36,109 nt of DNA from JAHJDS01 sp964569795 (lineage in GTDB: Bacteria; Desulfobacterota; Desulfarculia; Desulfarculales; JAHJDS01). Below are positions 20,906 to 28,990 of this stretch, one piece after another (position 1 is the first letter of the stretch; every line of letters starts with the position of its first letter). A model generated the notes under the pieces. That model worked only from the letters and a program-made list of their open reading frames with translations. It had not been told where the DNA came from and did no database searches. The position numbers were made by a program, and so were the translations under genes. The stretch spans positions 1 through 36,109 of the forward strand of contig CAZMVB010000039.1 of NCBI GenBank assembly GCA_964569795.1, in the 5' to 3' direction.

Positions 20906-21619
20906 TCACCGCATCGGCCCCCCGCCGGGACCAGGGGCCGTGGACCCCTCGTCTCCCGGACCCATCATGTAGCCCGGACCCATCCCCGGACCCATGTAAT
21001 AATCGCGTCCGCTGTAATAACCGCGTTGGCCGCGATAGCCGCGTTCGCCGCGATAGCCGCGTTCGCCGCGATAGCCGCGTCCGCCGCGATAACCAGGCCC
21101 CATGTGGTAGCGGTACCAGCCGCGATAACCAGGACCCATGTGGTAACGGGACCAGCCGCCCCACATCATGCCCGGCCCCATGCGGTAGCCGTACCAACCG
21201 CGCGGCCTCCTGCCCGACCAGGCCCCCGGGCCATGCCAGCCCCGACGCCACCGGCGCAGACTCCGGTACAAGGCCAGCTTGGGATACTTCTTGCGCATCA
21301 TCAGCAAGAATGTGACCTTCTGAAGCATGATCTTGGCCTTCTGGGCGCCGATCTGCTCGACCTTGGCCTTGACGGCGGCCATGTCCACCTTGTCCCGAAG
21401 CAGGAGGATCTTAAGTTCCAGCTTCAGGACCCTCAGTTGCTGCTTGAGCGGCAGCATCGCCAACTGGTGCTTGAGCCAGTCGGCCCTGATCTTCTGCCGC
21501 TTGGCATACCAGGCCGCTGCGTCGCCGCGGGGCCTGACCTTGCGGGCGGCCGGCAGGGATTGGACCACCGCCAGCGCCAGCCCCAGAGCCAACAGGATGA
21601 CGATCGCTCTCTTGGCCAT
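20906..21619 (-). CDS. Spy/CpxP-like periplasmic protein with Arg-Gly-Tyr repeats
   Basis: A 237-residue secreted protein. The signal peptide MAKRAIVILLALGLALAVV is cleaved near LPA. Residues 35-115 are a highly helical, Lys/Leu-rich core with LKQQLRVLKLELKILLLRDK and VKAKVEQIGAQKAKIMLQK, resembling the core helices of the Spy-like genes at 2202 and 2902 (helix, D/P-x-x-A turn, helix). Residues 150-237 are low complexity: MGPGYRGWYRYH units, then tandem RGYRGE repeats from imperfect 18-bp DNA repeats (about 21023-21095), then Met/Gly-rich MGPGMGPGYMMGPG. AAGGAGAGC precedes the ATG. The tail could bind metal or polyanions; that is inference. Confidence 0.6.
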   Translation of the reverse strand: MAKRAIVILLALGLALAVVQSLPAARKVRPRGDAAAWYAKRQKIRADWLKHQLAMLPLKQQLRVLKLELKILLLRDKVDMAAVKAKVEQIGAQKAKIMLQKVTFLLMMRKKYPKLALYRSLRRWRRGWHGPGAWSGRRPRGWYGYRMGPGMMWGGWSRYHMGPGYRGWYRYHMGPGYRGGRGYRGERGYRGERGYRGQRGYYSGRDYYMGPGMGPGYMMGPGDEGSTAPGPGGGPMR

Positions 21620-21653
21620 AAAATGCTCTCCTTGATGAAAGGATCTTTTCGTC

Positions 21654-21678
21654 GTGGTCTTCCCGAAAAGAGGACCAC
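21654..21678 (-). promoter_or_regulatory. Leader hairpin upstream of the third Spy-like gene
   Basis: A 9-bp inverted repeat GTGGTCTTC / GAGGACCAC (one G-T pair) lies 35-59 bases before the start codon, in the likely 5' untranslated region. It could be an operator or a stabilising mRNA stem. Confidence 0.4.
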
Positions 21679-21896
21679 GGCCCGATGACTACTTTCCCGG
21701 CGGGCGACCCGGGTCGCCGCCGATCAACCTCGTTTTGTCAGGACGTCAGCGAATGGAGGCCGCCAGGGGCGACGCGCCGGTCCCCATGAACAGGGACCGA
21801 TGTCGAGGCCGGCCTGACCAAGGTGTGAGCCCACCCCCTTTTTTATTGATTATAACTCAGGGCGAGGGGCGCAAGCAAAGAATTGAGGGACCGTTT

Positions 21897-22631
21897 TCAG
21901 CGGCTGTCGGCCCCCGGATCGACCGGTGTCTCCAGGCCGACCACGGTGATGTTGTCCGGGCCCCCGGCCGTGAGCGCCGCCTGGATCAGGGCCGACAGCT
22001 TGTGGTGAAGGGTATCGTCGCGGCCCAGGACCTCGGCCACCGAGCCCTCGGGGACGTGATCGTGCAGGCCGTCGGTGGTCAGCAGGATCAGGTCGCCGGG
22101 ACGGATCATCAGGTGTCCCGAGTCCGGCGAGCATCCGCCGCAGCCCACGCAATCCAGGAGCATGTTCCGGGCCGGATGGAAGGCGGCCTCGGCCGGGCTG
22201 AGGGTCCCCTGTTCGACCATGGCCTCCACCGCGGTGTGGTCCCGGGTGACCCGATCCAGTTGTCCCTCGCGCCACAGATACAGCCGGCTGTCGCCGACGT
22301 GGGCCCAGGCGGCCCGGCCCCCCAGGCGCCAGACCGCGGTCAGGGTGGTGCCCATGCCCGTTGTTTTCGGATCGGTCCGGGCCCGGGCGTAGATCAGGTC
22401 GCAGGCGGCCCGGAAACGACTGACCAGGGCCGCCGGGTCGGGCTCTCCCTTCCAGGACCCGGAGGCCAGATGCTCCACGGCCATGGTCGCCGCCAGATCG
22501 CCGGCGGCCTCGCCGCCCATGCCGTCGGCCACGGCCAGCAGCGCCGCCTCCGGCCCCAACTCGACGATCAGGTGCCGGTCCTCGTTGTGGCGGCGTTTCA
22601 GGCCCTGGTGGGTCCGGGCGACGGCGTTCAT
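21897..22631 (-). CDS. PP2C-family protein serine/threonine phosphatase
   Basis: A 244-residue metal-dependent phosphatase with all main PP2C motifs: GLKRRHNEDR near the N-terminus, LLAVADGMGGEAAGD with the metal Asp and Gly, GMGTTLTAVW, WAHVGDSRLYLW, LLTTDGLHDHV, and GGPDNITVV near the C-terminus. There is no membrane span, so it acts in the cytoplasm. The open frame extends far upstream into the kinase gene. I took ATG 22631 because it puts the NED motif at the usual distance from the N-terminus, though its ribosome site is weak; ATG 22670 is the alternative. It is divergent from a Ser/Thr kinase, its likely antagonist. Confidence 0.9.
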   Translation of the reverse strand: MNAVARTHQGLKRRHNEDRHLIVELGPEAALLAVADGMGGEAAGDLAATMAVEHLASGSWKGEPDPAALVSRFRAACDLIYARARTDPKTTGMGTTLTAVWRLGGRAAWAHVGDSRLYLWREGQLDRVTRDHTAVEAMVEQGTLSPAEAAFHPARNMLLDCVGCGGCSPDSGHLMIRPGDLILLTTDGLHDHVPEGSVAEVLGRDDTLHHKLSALIQAALTAGGPDNITVVGLETPVDPGADSR

Positions 22632-22703
22632 CCAGGCTCGCTCACGATCAGAGGCCGGTCCGGGGCGCATAAGGTGAAGTGGTTGGACCGGTGCGAAGGG
22701 ACA

Positions 22704-22723
22704 TGATAGGTTACAGACTATCA
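22704..22723. promoter_or_regulatory. Inverted repeat between phosphatase and kinase genes
   Basis: TGATAG and CTATCA are a perfect 6-bp inverted repeat separated by eight bases, between the divergent starts. It could be an operator or shared regulatory site; the match is short. Confidence 0.3.
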
Positions 22724-22752
22724 GAACCAGAAGCCGGGTATCCAGAGGAAAC

Positions 22753-24528
22753 ATGGCCGGGACGACCAGAGAGCCGGTGTTGACCAAGGGCGATCGCCTG
22801 GGCGAGCGGTGGGAGATCATCGAGCACATCGCCACCGGCGGCAAGGGCGAGATCTACCGGGCCCGCCAGACCAACCTGGACCGCGAGGTGGCGATCAAGA
22901 TCGTCTCCCCGGAACTGATCGAGGCCTACGAGGGGGACCAGGAGGAAATAGACGGCGAGATGGCCCGCTTCCGGCGCGAGGTCCTGGCCATGGCCCGGGC
23001 CCGTCATCCCAACGTCCTGACGGTGTTCGACTTCGAGACAGCGGTCGTGGTCAAGGACGGCCGGGAGCTGACCCTCGAGTACATCGTCATGGAATACGTG
23101 CCCGGGCCGACCCTGGGCCCGACCATTCCCGAGGACGGCCTGCGGGACGACGAGCCGGCCCTCAGGTCGTGGATCACCAGGTACTTCCTGCCGATCCTGG
23201 ACGGCGTCGAGCACATCCACCGCCAGGGCATCATCCACCGCGACCTGAAACCGGGCAACGTCCTGTTGGACGGGGACGTGCCGCGGATCACCGATTTCGG
23301 CCTGGTCGGCGGCCGGCAGTGGGAGCCGGTCACCCGGAGCCACCACGTCATCGGGACCCTGGCCTACATGGCCCCCGAGCAGTACCTGGAACTGGCGGAC
23401 ACCGACTTGCGGGCCGACGTTTACTCCCTGGGCAAGATCCTGTACCACGCCGCGGTGGGCAAGCTGGGCAAGGGGACCATGTATCCGCTCCAGATGGCCC
23501 GGCTGCCCGGCCCGGACACGCCCTTTCTGAAGACCCTGGACCGGATCATCCGCCGGGCCACGGCCGAGGACCGCAACCAGCGCCTGCCCTCGGTCCAGGC
23601 CCTCCGGGAAGAGGTGCAGCGGCTGGTGGCCGTCGAGTCTGTCGGCCGCGGCCGGCGTCAAAAGGCCATGATCGGCCTGGCGGCCCTGGCCCTGGTCCTG
23701 GCCGGTCTGCTGGCCGCCGGCCTGATCTACCATTTCCGGGGACGACACCAACCGCCGGTCGCCGCCCGGGTCGGGCCGGGCCCGATCCCGGTCACCGGTC
23801 CCCCGCCGGCCACGATCAAGGCCGCGGACGGGGAGGTCATGCGCCTGGTCCCGGCGGGAAGGGTCAAGGCGGCCGGCGGCCGGGAAAAGGCGGTGCCGCC
23901 GTTCTACCTGGACGAGACCAGGGTCACCAACCACCAGTTCGTCGAGTTTCTGAACGCCAACCTGTCCCGGATCAGGGTCGCCGACGGCCTGGTGCGGGCC
24001 GGCGGCCGGGTCTGGCTCTATCTGGGCGAACTGCGACCGGGCGTCGAGCCGATCGTCTATCGCGGCGGGCGCTTCCGGATCACGGACCCCCAACTGGCCG
24101 CCCACCCGGTTTACCGGGTGACGGCGGTTGGGGCGGCGGCCTATGCCGCCCACTACGGCCGCCGGCTGCCCCGCCCGGACGAGTGGCGTCGGGCCGCCTC
24201 AGGACGAACGCCCTCCCCGCCGGCCAGGGCCGCCCCTTCGGTCGAGCATCACGGCGCCATGCACGGTGCCATTGGCCGGAAACCCTCGCCCGCGGGGACG
24301 CCCTATCTGGACGTCAGCCGGAACCGGCCCAATGAATTCGGCCTGAGGGGTCTGGGTCCGGGCGGCGGCGAGTGGGTAGTCGTCCCAGGCGGCGCGGGCC
24401 GGGTCAAATACGGGGTCATGGTCGCGGTCCCGGCCGGACCGCCCCGGTTCCAGGCCAAACACCCCTGGCAGGCCTTTGCCTGGGTCGGTTTCCGGGGCGC
24501 CCGGTCCATCCGTCCGGTCAGGCGGTGA
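22753..24528 (+). CDS. Transmembrane Ser/Thr protein kinase with C-terminal FGE-sulfatase-like domain
   Basis: A 591-residue Hanks-type kinase. The glycine loop is IATGGKGEIYRA, Lys49 is in VAIKI, the catalytic loop HRDLKPGN starts at His162, the metal motif DFG at Asp181, and MAPEQY is the APE motif. One membrane span runs from about residue 306 to 328 (IGLAALALVLAGLLAAGL). Outside it, residues 360-591 resemble a formylglycine-generating-enzyme/SUMF1-type domain (MRLVPAGRVK, FYLDETRVTNHQFVEFLN, VTAVGAAAYAAHYGRRLPRP). The kinase half should be cytoplasmic and the FGE-like half periplasmic, probably a ligand- or peptide-binding sensor rather than an enzyme. GAGG precedes the ATG. The adjacent PP2C phosphatase suggests a phospho-signalling pair. 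Confidence 0.88.
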   Translation: MAGTTREPVLTKGDRLGERWEIIEHIATGGKGEIYRARQTNLDREVAIKIVSPELIEAYEGDQEEIDGEMARFRREVLAMARARHPNVLTVFDFETAVVVKDGRELTLEYIVMEYVPGPTLGPTIPEDGLRDDEPALRSWITRYFLPILDGVEHIHRQGIIHRDLKPGNVLLDGDVPRITDFGLVGGRQWEPVTRSHHVIGTLAYMAPEQYLELADTDLRADVYSLGKILYHAAVGKLGKGTMYPLQMARLPGPDTPFLKTLDRIIRRATAEDRNQRLPSVQALREEVQRLVAVESVGRGRRQKAMIGLAALALVLAGLLAAGLIYHFRGRHQPPVAARVGPGPIPVTGPPPATIKAADGEVMRLVPAGRVKAAGGREKAVPPFYLDETRVTNHQFVEFLNANLSRIRVADGLVRAGGRVWLYLGELRPGVEPIVYRGGRFRITDPQLAAHPVYRVTAVGAAAYAAHYGRRLPRPDEWRRAASGRTPSPPARAAPSVEHHGAMHGAIGRKPSPAGTPYLDVSRNRPNEFGLRGLGPGGGEWVVVPGGAGRVKYGVMVAVPAGPPRFQAKHPWQAFAWVGFRGARSIRPVRR

Positions 24529-24619
24529 GGCCGGTCCAGGCGGGACTGTTTGACCGGCCCTTGGTCGGGATGGTATATTACCGCTCCTCAGGTCGATTTT
24601 CCCTCCAGCAGGAAAAGGA

Positions 24620-25507
24620 ATGCTCTCCACCCTGTTCGGTCCGGTCCGGGGGGTCTCGGCCCTCCTGTTTCTGATGGTCAGCACCTTTTGGTGGGGCTGG
24701 GCCATCTTTCCCCTGGGACTGTTGAAGCTGGTCATTCCCGTTCCGGCCTGGCGGCGGCTGATGACCTGGCTGGTCCTCGGACTGGCCAACGCCTGGGTGG
24801 CCACCAACCGGACCTATTTCCGGGTGGTCAATCGGTTGTCGGTCGAGGTTTACGGCCAGGAGGGCCTCGAGCGCCGGGGCCGGTACCTGGTCCTGTGCAA
24901 CCACCAGACCTGGGCCGATATCTTCATCCTGGTGGACGTCTTTTCCGGAAAGATTCCCCTGACCCGGTACTTCATGAAACAGGAATTGATCTGGCTGCCC
25001 GTGGTCGGCTTCACCTGCTGGGTCCTGGACATGCCGATAGTAAAACGCTACTCCCGCGAGCAACTGGCCCGGCGGCCCGAACTGGCGGGCAAGGACCTCG
25101 AGGCCACCCGCCAATCGAGTCTCAAGTACCGGCGCGGGGCGGTGACCATCGTCAATTTCGTCGAGGGCACCCGGTTCACGGTTGAAAAACACGCCCGCCA
25201 GAATTCGCCGTATCAGCACCTGCTCAAGCCCCGGGCCGGGGGCGTGGGGTTCGTCCTGGAGGTCATGGGGGACATCCTGACCGAAACCCTGGACGTGACC
25301 ATCGTCTATCCGGACGACCGGACCGGGTTCTGGGATTTTTTGTGCGGCCGGGTGAGGAAAGTGATCGTGGTCGTCGAGCGGATCGCCCTGACCGACCGGT
25401 TGCGCGGCAAGTATTCCACGGACGAGGCATACCGCCGCTCGTTCCAGGCCTGGCTCAACGCCCTGTGGGCCGAAAAGGACGCCAAGATCGGCCGCCTCAG
25501 GACCTGA
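24620..25507 (+). CDS. PlsC-like membrane acyltransferase (YihG-type)
   Basis: A 295-residue protein with one or two N-terminal membrane spans (residues about 12-40) and the lysophosphatidate acyltransferase motif NHQTWAD, with His95 and Asp100 as the HX4D pair. FVEGTRFT (block III) follows in the order typical of the family, and PRAGGVGFVLE after it resembles the long-type YihG/YihG-like acyltransferases. It probably transfers an acyl group to a lysophospholipid at the inner membrane. The substrate is not known. It stands alone, about 90 bases after the kinase gene; AGGAAAAGGA precedes the ATG. Confidence 0.82.
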   Translation: MLSTLFGPVRGVSALLFLMVSTFWWGWAIFPLGLLKLVIPVPAWRRLMTWLVLGLANAWVATNRTYFRVVNRLSVEVYGQEGLERRGRYLVLCNHQTWADIFILVDVFSGKIPLTRYFMKQELIWLPVVGFTCWVLDMPIVKRYSREQLARRPELAGKDLEATRQSSLKYRRGAVTIVNFVEGTRFTVEKHARQNSPYQHLLKPRAGGVGFVLEVMGDILTETLDVTIVYPDDRTGFWDFLCGRVRKVIVVVERIALTDRLRGKYSTDEAYRRSFQAWLNALWAEKDAKIGRLRT

Positions 25508-25710
25508 CGCCCCCGGCCCGGCTGATCGGGGCCGGTCTTGCCGGCACGCCTCTTCGTTCTGCTCCCGGGAAAGGGCCGGTCAAGGCCACCCGGCTCCGGG
25601 ACTGACCCTCGAACCAGCCGTGATCGGCCGGAGCTTCGGCCCCCGTTTTGGTTTAAAACCAATAAATTCAAACAATAACGCGAATAGAATCTTTTTTTGG
25701 TTGCCCCTTC

Positions 25711-25751
25711 TTGACACCCCCGGCCTCATAACTAACTTGTTGGTTAACAAG
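25711..25751 (+). promoter_or_regulatory. Regulatory region of the hsp20 gene
   Basis: TTGACA at 25711-25716 is a perfect -35 with a weak TAACTT 16 bases on. A perfect inverted repeat CTTGTT-GGTT-AACAAG (25736-25751) overlaps the -10 zone, so a repressor could bind there. It is not the CIRCE element and I see no clear sigma-32 site. Confidence 0.4.
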
Positions 25752-25795
25752 GTCGTCACTTTATCACAAAGCCTTTCCACTAAAGGAGGGAGAAA

Positions 25796-26239
25796 ATGTT
25801 CGACCTTATCACCAGAGGCAAGAGAACCGACCTGGACCGGGTCCGCAGCGAATGGAACACCCTGTTCGACCGGCTCCTGGGCGGCCTGCCTGGCCCGTGG
25901 CGGGAGTGGGACCTGTGGCCGTCCATCGACGTCTCCGAGACGCGCGACAAATACACCGTGACCGTGGAACTGCCCGGCGTGGACCAGGATGACCTGGACG
26001 TGACCCTCGAGGACGACGTCCTGATCATCCGGGGCGAGAAGAAAAAGGAGTCCGAGGACAAGGACGAGAGCTACCACCGCGTCGAGCGCAGTTACGGCTC
26101 GTTCACCCGGTCCCTGCGCCTGCCCGGCAAGGTCGATCCGGAAGGGATCAAGGCCAAGTTCAAGAAGGGCATCCTGACCCTGACCGTGCCCAAGCCCGAA
26201 GAGGAGCGGGGCAAGAAGATCGAGATCAAGGCCGACTAG
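25796..26239 (+). CDS. Small heat-shock protein, Hsp20/alpha-crystallin family
   Basis: A 147-residue cytoplasmic chaperone. The alpha-crystallin domain covers about residues 40-140: WPSIDVSETRDKYTVTVELP, GVDQDDLDVTLEDDVLIIRG, SYGSFTRSLRLPGKVD, and the closing A-x-x-K-x-G-I-L-T-L-T motif in KAKFKKGILTLTVPK. The N-terminal arm is short and Trp-rich, and the tail ends KKIEIKAD, an IxI-like anchor. A strong AAAGGAGGGAGAAA lies before the ATG. It holds unfolding proteins for refolding under stress. Confidence 0.95.
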   Translation: MFDLITRGKRTDLDRVRSEWNTLFDRLLGGLPGPWREWDLWPSIDVSETRDKYTVTVELPGVDQDDLDVTLEDDVLIIRGEKKKESEDKDESYHRVERSYGSFTRSLRLPGKVDPEGIKAKFKKGILTLTVPKPEEERGKKIEIKAD

Positions 26240-26256
26240 GCTCGCCTGAACCCCGG

Positions 26257-26283
26257 GGGCCGGCGAAAGTCGGCCCTTTGTTT
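26257..26283 (+). terminator. Rho-independent terminator of hsp20
   Basis: GGGCCGGC and GTCGGCCC form an 8-bp stem (one G-T pair) with a GAAA loop, followed by TTTGTTT, 17 bases after the stop. Confidence 0.8.
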
Positions 26284-26327
26284 ATCAATTAATTCGTCAA
26301 CGACCCGCCATCTGGTGCTGTCCTTGG

Positions 26328-26915
26328 CTAAGCCTCACGCGGCGTCTCGCTTTGTTTTTTTAACTTCTTTCCCACGTTCCAGGCCCGGGCCACGTGGGGC
26401 CCCGCCCCGACATAGGACCGGGTGGCCATGTCGAACAGCAGCGGCCTGAGCTTGGTCAGATCCACGGCGCCGTCGGTCAGGACCGCCGGGTCGGCGTGGG
26501 TCTGAACGATCTCGCCGACGAACAGGTCGTGGCTGGGGAAATCGACCACGTCGTAGAGGCGGCACTCCATATTTAGATGGCACTGGGCGATCAGTGGGGC
26601 GGCCGCAAGGTCCCCGTAGAAAAGTTCGAAGACTTTTGATTTGTCCGTGTTCTTGCCGGTGACCAGGCCGCAGTAGTCGGTCTCGACGACCAAGTCTTCG
26701 CTCGGGATGTTCACGCTGAAGGTTTTTTGCTCCTTGATGCCCTGGTTGGTGTAGTGGATCTTGCCCAGGCCGAAGGTGACGCAGTTGGGCGTGCCCACGG
26801 TGGCGATGCCCACGTGGGCCACGGTGATGAAGTTGGGTCTGTTGTTGACCATGGCCCCGATGAGGACGACCGGGGTGGGATACATGACGTTGACCGGGCC
26901 GAGCTTGGTCTTCAT
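26328..26915 (-). CDS. Flavin reductase-like / flavoredoxin family protein
   Basis: A 195-residue FMN-binding split-barrel protein: the YPTPVVLIGAMVNNRPNFIT start, VAHVGIATVGTPNCVTFGL, the QKTFSVNIPSEDLVVETDYC segment, and CRLYDVVDFPSHDLFVGEIV are the typical core strands of the flavin reductase-like family. These proteins bind FMN and act as flavoredoxins or NAD(P)H:flavin reductases in anaerobes. The long upstream extension to 27191 is not real: ATG 26915 has AGGAG five bases upstream and begins the conserved fold. No obvious partner is adjacent. Confidence 0.85.
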   Translation of the reverse strand: MKTKLGPVNVMYPTPVVLIGAMVNNRPNFITVAHVGIATVGTPNCVTFGLGKIHYTNQGIKEQKTFSVNIPSEDLVVETDYCGLVTGKNTDKSKVFELFYGDLAAAPLIAQCHLNMECRLYDVVDFPSHDLFVGEIVQTHADPAVLTDGAVDLTKLRPLLFDMATRSYVGAGPHVARAWNVGKKLKKQSETPREA

Positions 26916-27434
26916 GGCGACTCCTGGAAGGTTGGACCTGAAGGCAGGCCATTCGGGAGGGACGGTCCGCGCGTTCGAAAAAAATTCTGACCAATGCGAT
27001 TCGGCGTGTAAAGGGGCCGGGCGGGCGTCACTCTGGTTGTAGAAACTTCCCTTCCACACCAAACATTTTAATGTCTTGTTCGTGCCCGCGACGGGCGATC
27101 GGCGAGCCTCGGCCCGCTTTTTGTGAGAGCGGCCGGGCTCGCCACCTGACTCGGGACTTGAGTAGAGGTGCGCGCTCATACTGTCCAGCAAATTCCACGC
27201 TTTTTTCGTACGGCGGAGCCGGAATGGAATGGAGGCGGCACGCGCGGACGGGGCGTTTTACTGGCACCGCGGTTCGTCGCGAAGTACGCCCGTGCGGCTT
27301 CGCACCGTGGCCGAGGTCAGCGTCTATGTGGCCGCCGCCGGGGCCGTCTGTACGGGGTCTGGCGGGACGTGATCCTGCTGGAGCGGCGCAGCCCCGTGGT
27401 CGGGCCATAGCCAGCGGAGACACGGAATAATCGG
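26916..27434. other. Gene-free interval
   Basis: I find no convincing gene in these 519 bases. They hold one hairpin (27101-27143) related to the tandem array. In the plus direction, about 27300-27410 translates in two neighbouring frames into pieces such as RTVAEVSVYVAAAGAV and YGVWRDVILLERR, which might be a decayed reading frame. Confidence 0.4.
27101..27143. repeat. Distant relative of the hairpin repeats
   Basis: GGCGAGCC and GGCTCGCC form the outer 8-bp stem, with CCGC/GCGG inside around a T-rich loop. The trailing CCACCTGAC resembles the CCACCTGGC after the hairpins at 20018 and 20168. Confidence 0.5.
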
Positions 27435-28289
27435 CTATTTCATTTCTTCCCCGGTTTGAACCGAAACCCGAATCGGCCGGTCCGGCCGCGAACCCAACAG
27501 GACATAGCCCCGGGGCAACAGTTCAGCTTGACCCATTTGCCCTTCCAACACCCGGGCCTCGAGGCCGAGCTTTGCCAGTAATCGCGCCCTCACTATGTTT
27601 GAAAGCGTACGGCCCTGCAAACGACAGTCCTCCTCCAATACGCCGGTCAAGGCGCAGACGATGGCGTCAACGTCGTCATCGTTCAGGACGGCCTCGGTCT
27701 CGGACCGCAAGTTGAGCCCCCGGGCGATCCGGTCCAGTTTGGGTTCCCGGCCCCGGGGATGGTGGACGACCGTTACCTCGGCCCCCGAGATCCTGATCGT
27801 CTGGCCTTTATAGCCCTTGGCGGGCAGGCCCATGGCTTCGAGCGACGCCGCCGGATAGGTCTCGAACACGACCGACCCAAGGAGATTTTCCGGGGAGTCG
27901 ATTCCTTGCAAAACATTCAAGAACCTGGCCGTGGGCGACCCGATCCAGCTGGCCAGGGCCGGCAATCCGCCGATGGCGTAATCGACCGGTCTCTTGGTCA
28001 GTTGCCAGGCATAAACAGGGGCGGCCACGATCGGCAACCCTTGCAAGTCTATAGGCACATCAACATACAGTGCCCCGGATTCAAGACATCGTCTGACGAG
28101 TTCCCGTTCCTGGCGGACCACTTGGGCAAAGCCCGGATCGCGGCCGGCCAGCTTTCTCCTGAAGGCGTGGTCCCGGAAGACCGTGACCCGGATCGTCCCG
28201 TCAGTCAGCCGCTCGGCCCGGGCGAATCCGGACTTGCCGCTGGTGTAACCGGCCAGGTCCAGGCCAAAGGCGACGCCTGACTCCGTCAT
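27435..28289 (-). CDS. DUF429 family protein (predicted RNase H-like fold)
   Basis: A 284-residue protein that begins VAFGLDLAGYTSGKSGFARA, with the GLDLA strand and acidic residue of the DUF429 RNase-H-like superfamily. It continues with LYVDVPIDLQGL and SVVFETYPAASLEAMGLPA (the V-F-E-T-Y-P motif), then NDDDVDAIVCALTG, which holds the second acidic cluster. These conserved acids suggest a metal-dependent nuclease-type fold, but the family has no settled function. The frame begins at ATG 28295; AGGA is well placed for ATG 28289 instead. It follows the tsaC-like gene by about 70 bases on the same strand and may share its transcript. Confidence 0.78.
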   Translation of the reverse strand: MTESGVAFGLDLAGYTSGKSGFARAERLTDGTIRVTVFRDHAFRRKLAGRDPGFAQVVRQERELVRRCLESGALYVDVPIDLQGLPIVAAPVYAWQLTKRPVDYAIGGLPALASWIGSPTARFLNVLQGIDSPENLLGSVVFETYPAASLEAMGLPAKGYKGQTIRISGAEVTVVHHPRGREPKLDRIARGLNLRSETEAVLNDDDVDAIVCALTGVLEEDCRLQGRTLSNIVRARLLAKLGLEARVLEGQMGQAELLPRGYVLLGSRPDRPIRVSVQTGEEMK

Positions 28290-28357
28290 CTTCATTCCTG
28301 ATCGACCCCGGAAAAATACGGGACGGTTAATCCGCTACGGATTCGACTAAGTGGAAT

Positions 28358-28990
28358 TCAACGACCGCCGGCTTCCCAGATGGTCGTGATCTTTTCCTCA
28401 GGTATTAGGCCCGGCCTCAGGACGCGGGGCCGCTCGCCGGTCACGTCCACCACCGTGGACGGGGTGTCCGAGGCGACCGGACCGCTGTCCAGGATCAAAT
28501 CTATTTTATCCTCGAAATAGGCCTCGACCTCAGCGGCCGTGGTCGCCGGCTTTGCGCCCGTCGGATTGGCGCTGGTGGCGGTCAGGGGCCGGCCCACCTC
28601 CTGGGCCAGACGGGTGGGCAGGGCCAGGGGCGACAGGCGCAGACCGACCTTGCCCCCGGGGCGGCAGCCCGGGGCCAGCCGGTTCCCCTTGGCCCGAAAG
28701 ACCAGGGTCAGCGGCCCGGGCCAGAAGGTCTCGATCAGACCCAGGACCTGGGGCGGCGGGGCCTCGACCAGGTCGATCAGGTCCGTGACCCGGCCGATGA
28801 CCAGGGGCGGGGGCTTGGCGTCCCGGCCCTTCAATCCCTGGACCCGCTCCAGGGCGGCCGGGTTGGTGGCGTCGGCGGCCAGGCCGTAGAGGGTCTCGAA
28901 CCGGAGGGCGACCACCCCGCCGGCGGCGATCACTGCCGCGGCCCGGTCCAGGACCTCGGGATCAGGGGCATTGCCGTCGATGGGGATCAT
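28358..28990 (-). CDS. Sua5/YciO/YrdC (TsaC)-type threonylcarbamoyl-AMP synthase
   Basis: A 210-residue protein of the YrdC fold, which makes threonylcarbamoyl-AMP for the t6A37 tRNA modification. Motifs are VVALRFETLYGLAADA (normally F-P-T-E-T-V-Y-G-L), ERVQGLKGRDAKPPPLVIG, FWPGPLTLVFRAKG, VGLRLSPLALP, and LTATSANPTGAKP with the conserved S-A-N. Here the first motif reads RFETLYGL, so the usual Pro-Thr pair is changed. This could mean a YciO-like paralogue, and I leave the symbol blank. The start overlaps the end of the purD-purE gene (ATGA), so translation is coupled. Confidence 0.85.
   Translation of the reverse strand: MIPIDGNAPDPEVLDRAAAVIAAGGVVALRFETLYGLAADATNPAALERVQGLKGRDAKPPPLVIGRVTDLIDLVEAPPPQVLGLIETFWPGPLTLVFRAKGNRLAPGCRPGGKVGLRLSPLALPTRLAQEVGRPLTATSANPTGAKPATTAAEVEAYFEDKIDLILDSGPVASDTPSTVVDVTGERPRVLRPGLIPEEKITTIWEAGGR

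Noticed and set aside
26328..27191. Flavin reductase starting at 27191 (287 residues)
   Set aside because: The extra 92 residues are not protein-like and overlap the intergenic interval. ATG 26915 has AGGAG at five bases and begins the conserved fold.
27028..27423. 131-residue minus-strand frame and the overlapping plus-strand frames
   Set aside because: Arg/Pro/Gly-rich translation with no motif and no ribosome site; it also spans a hairpin element.
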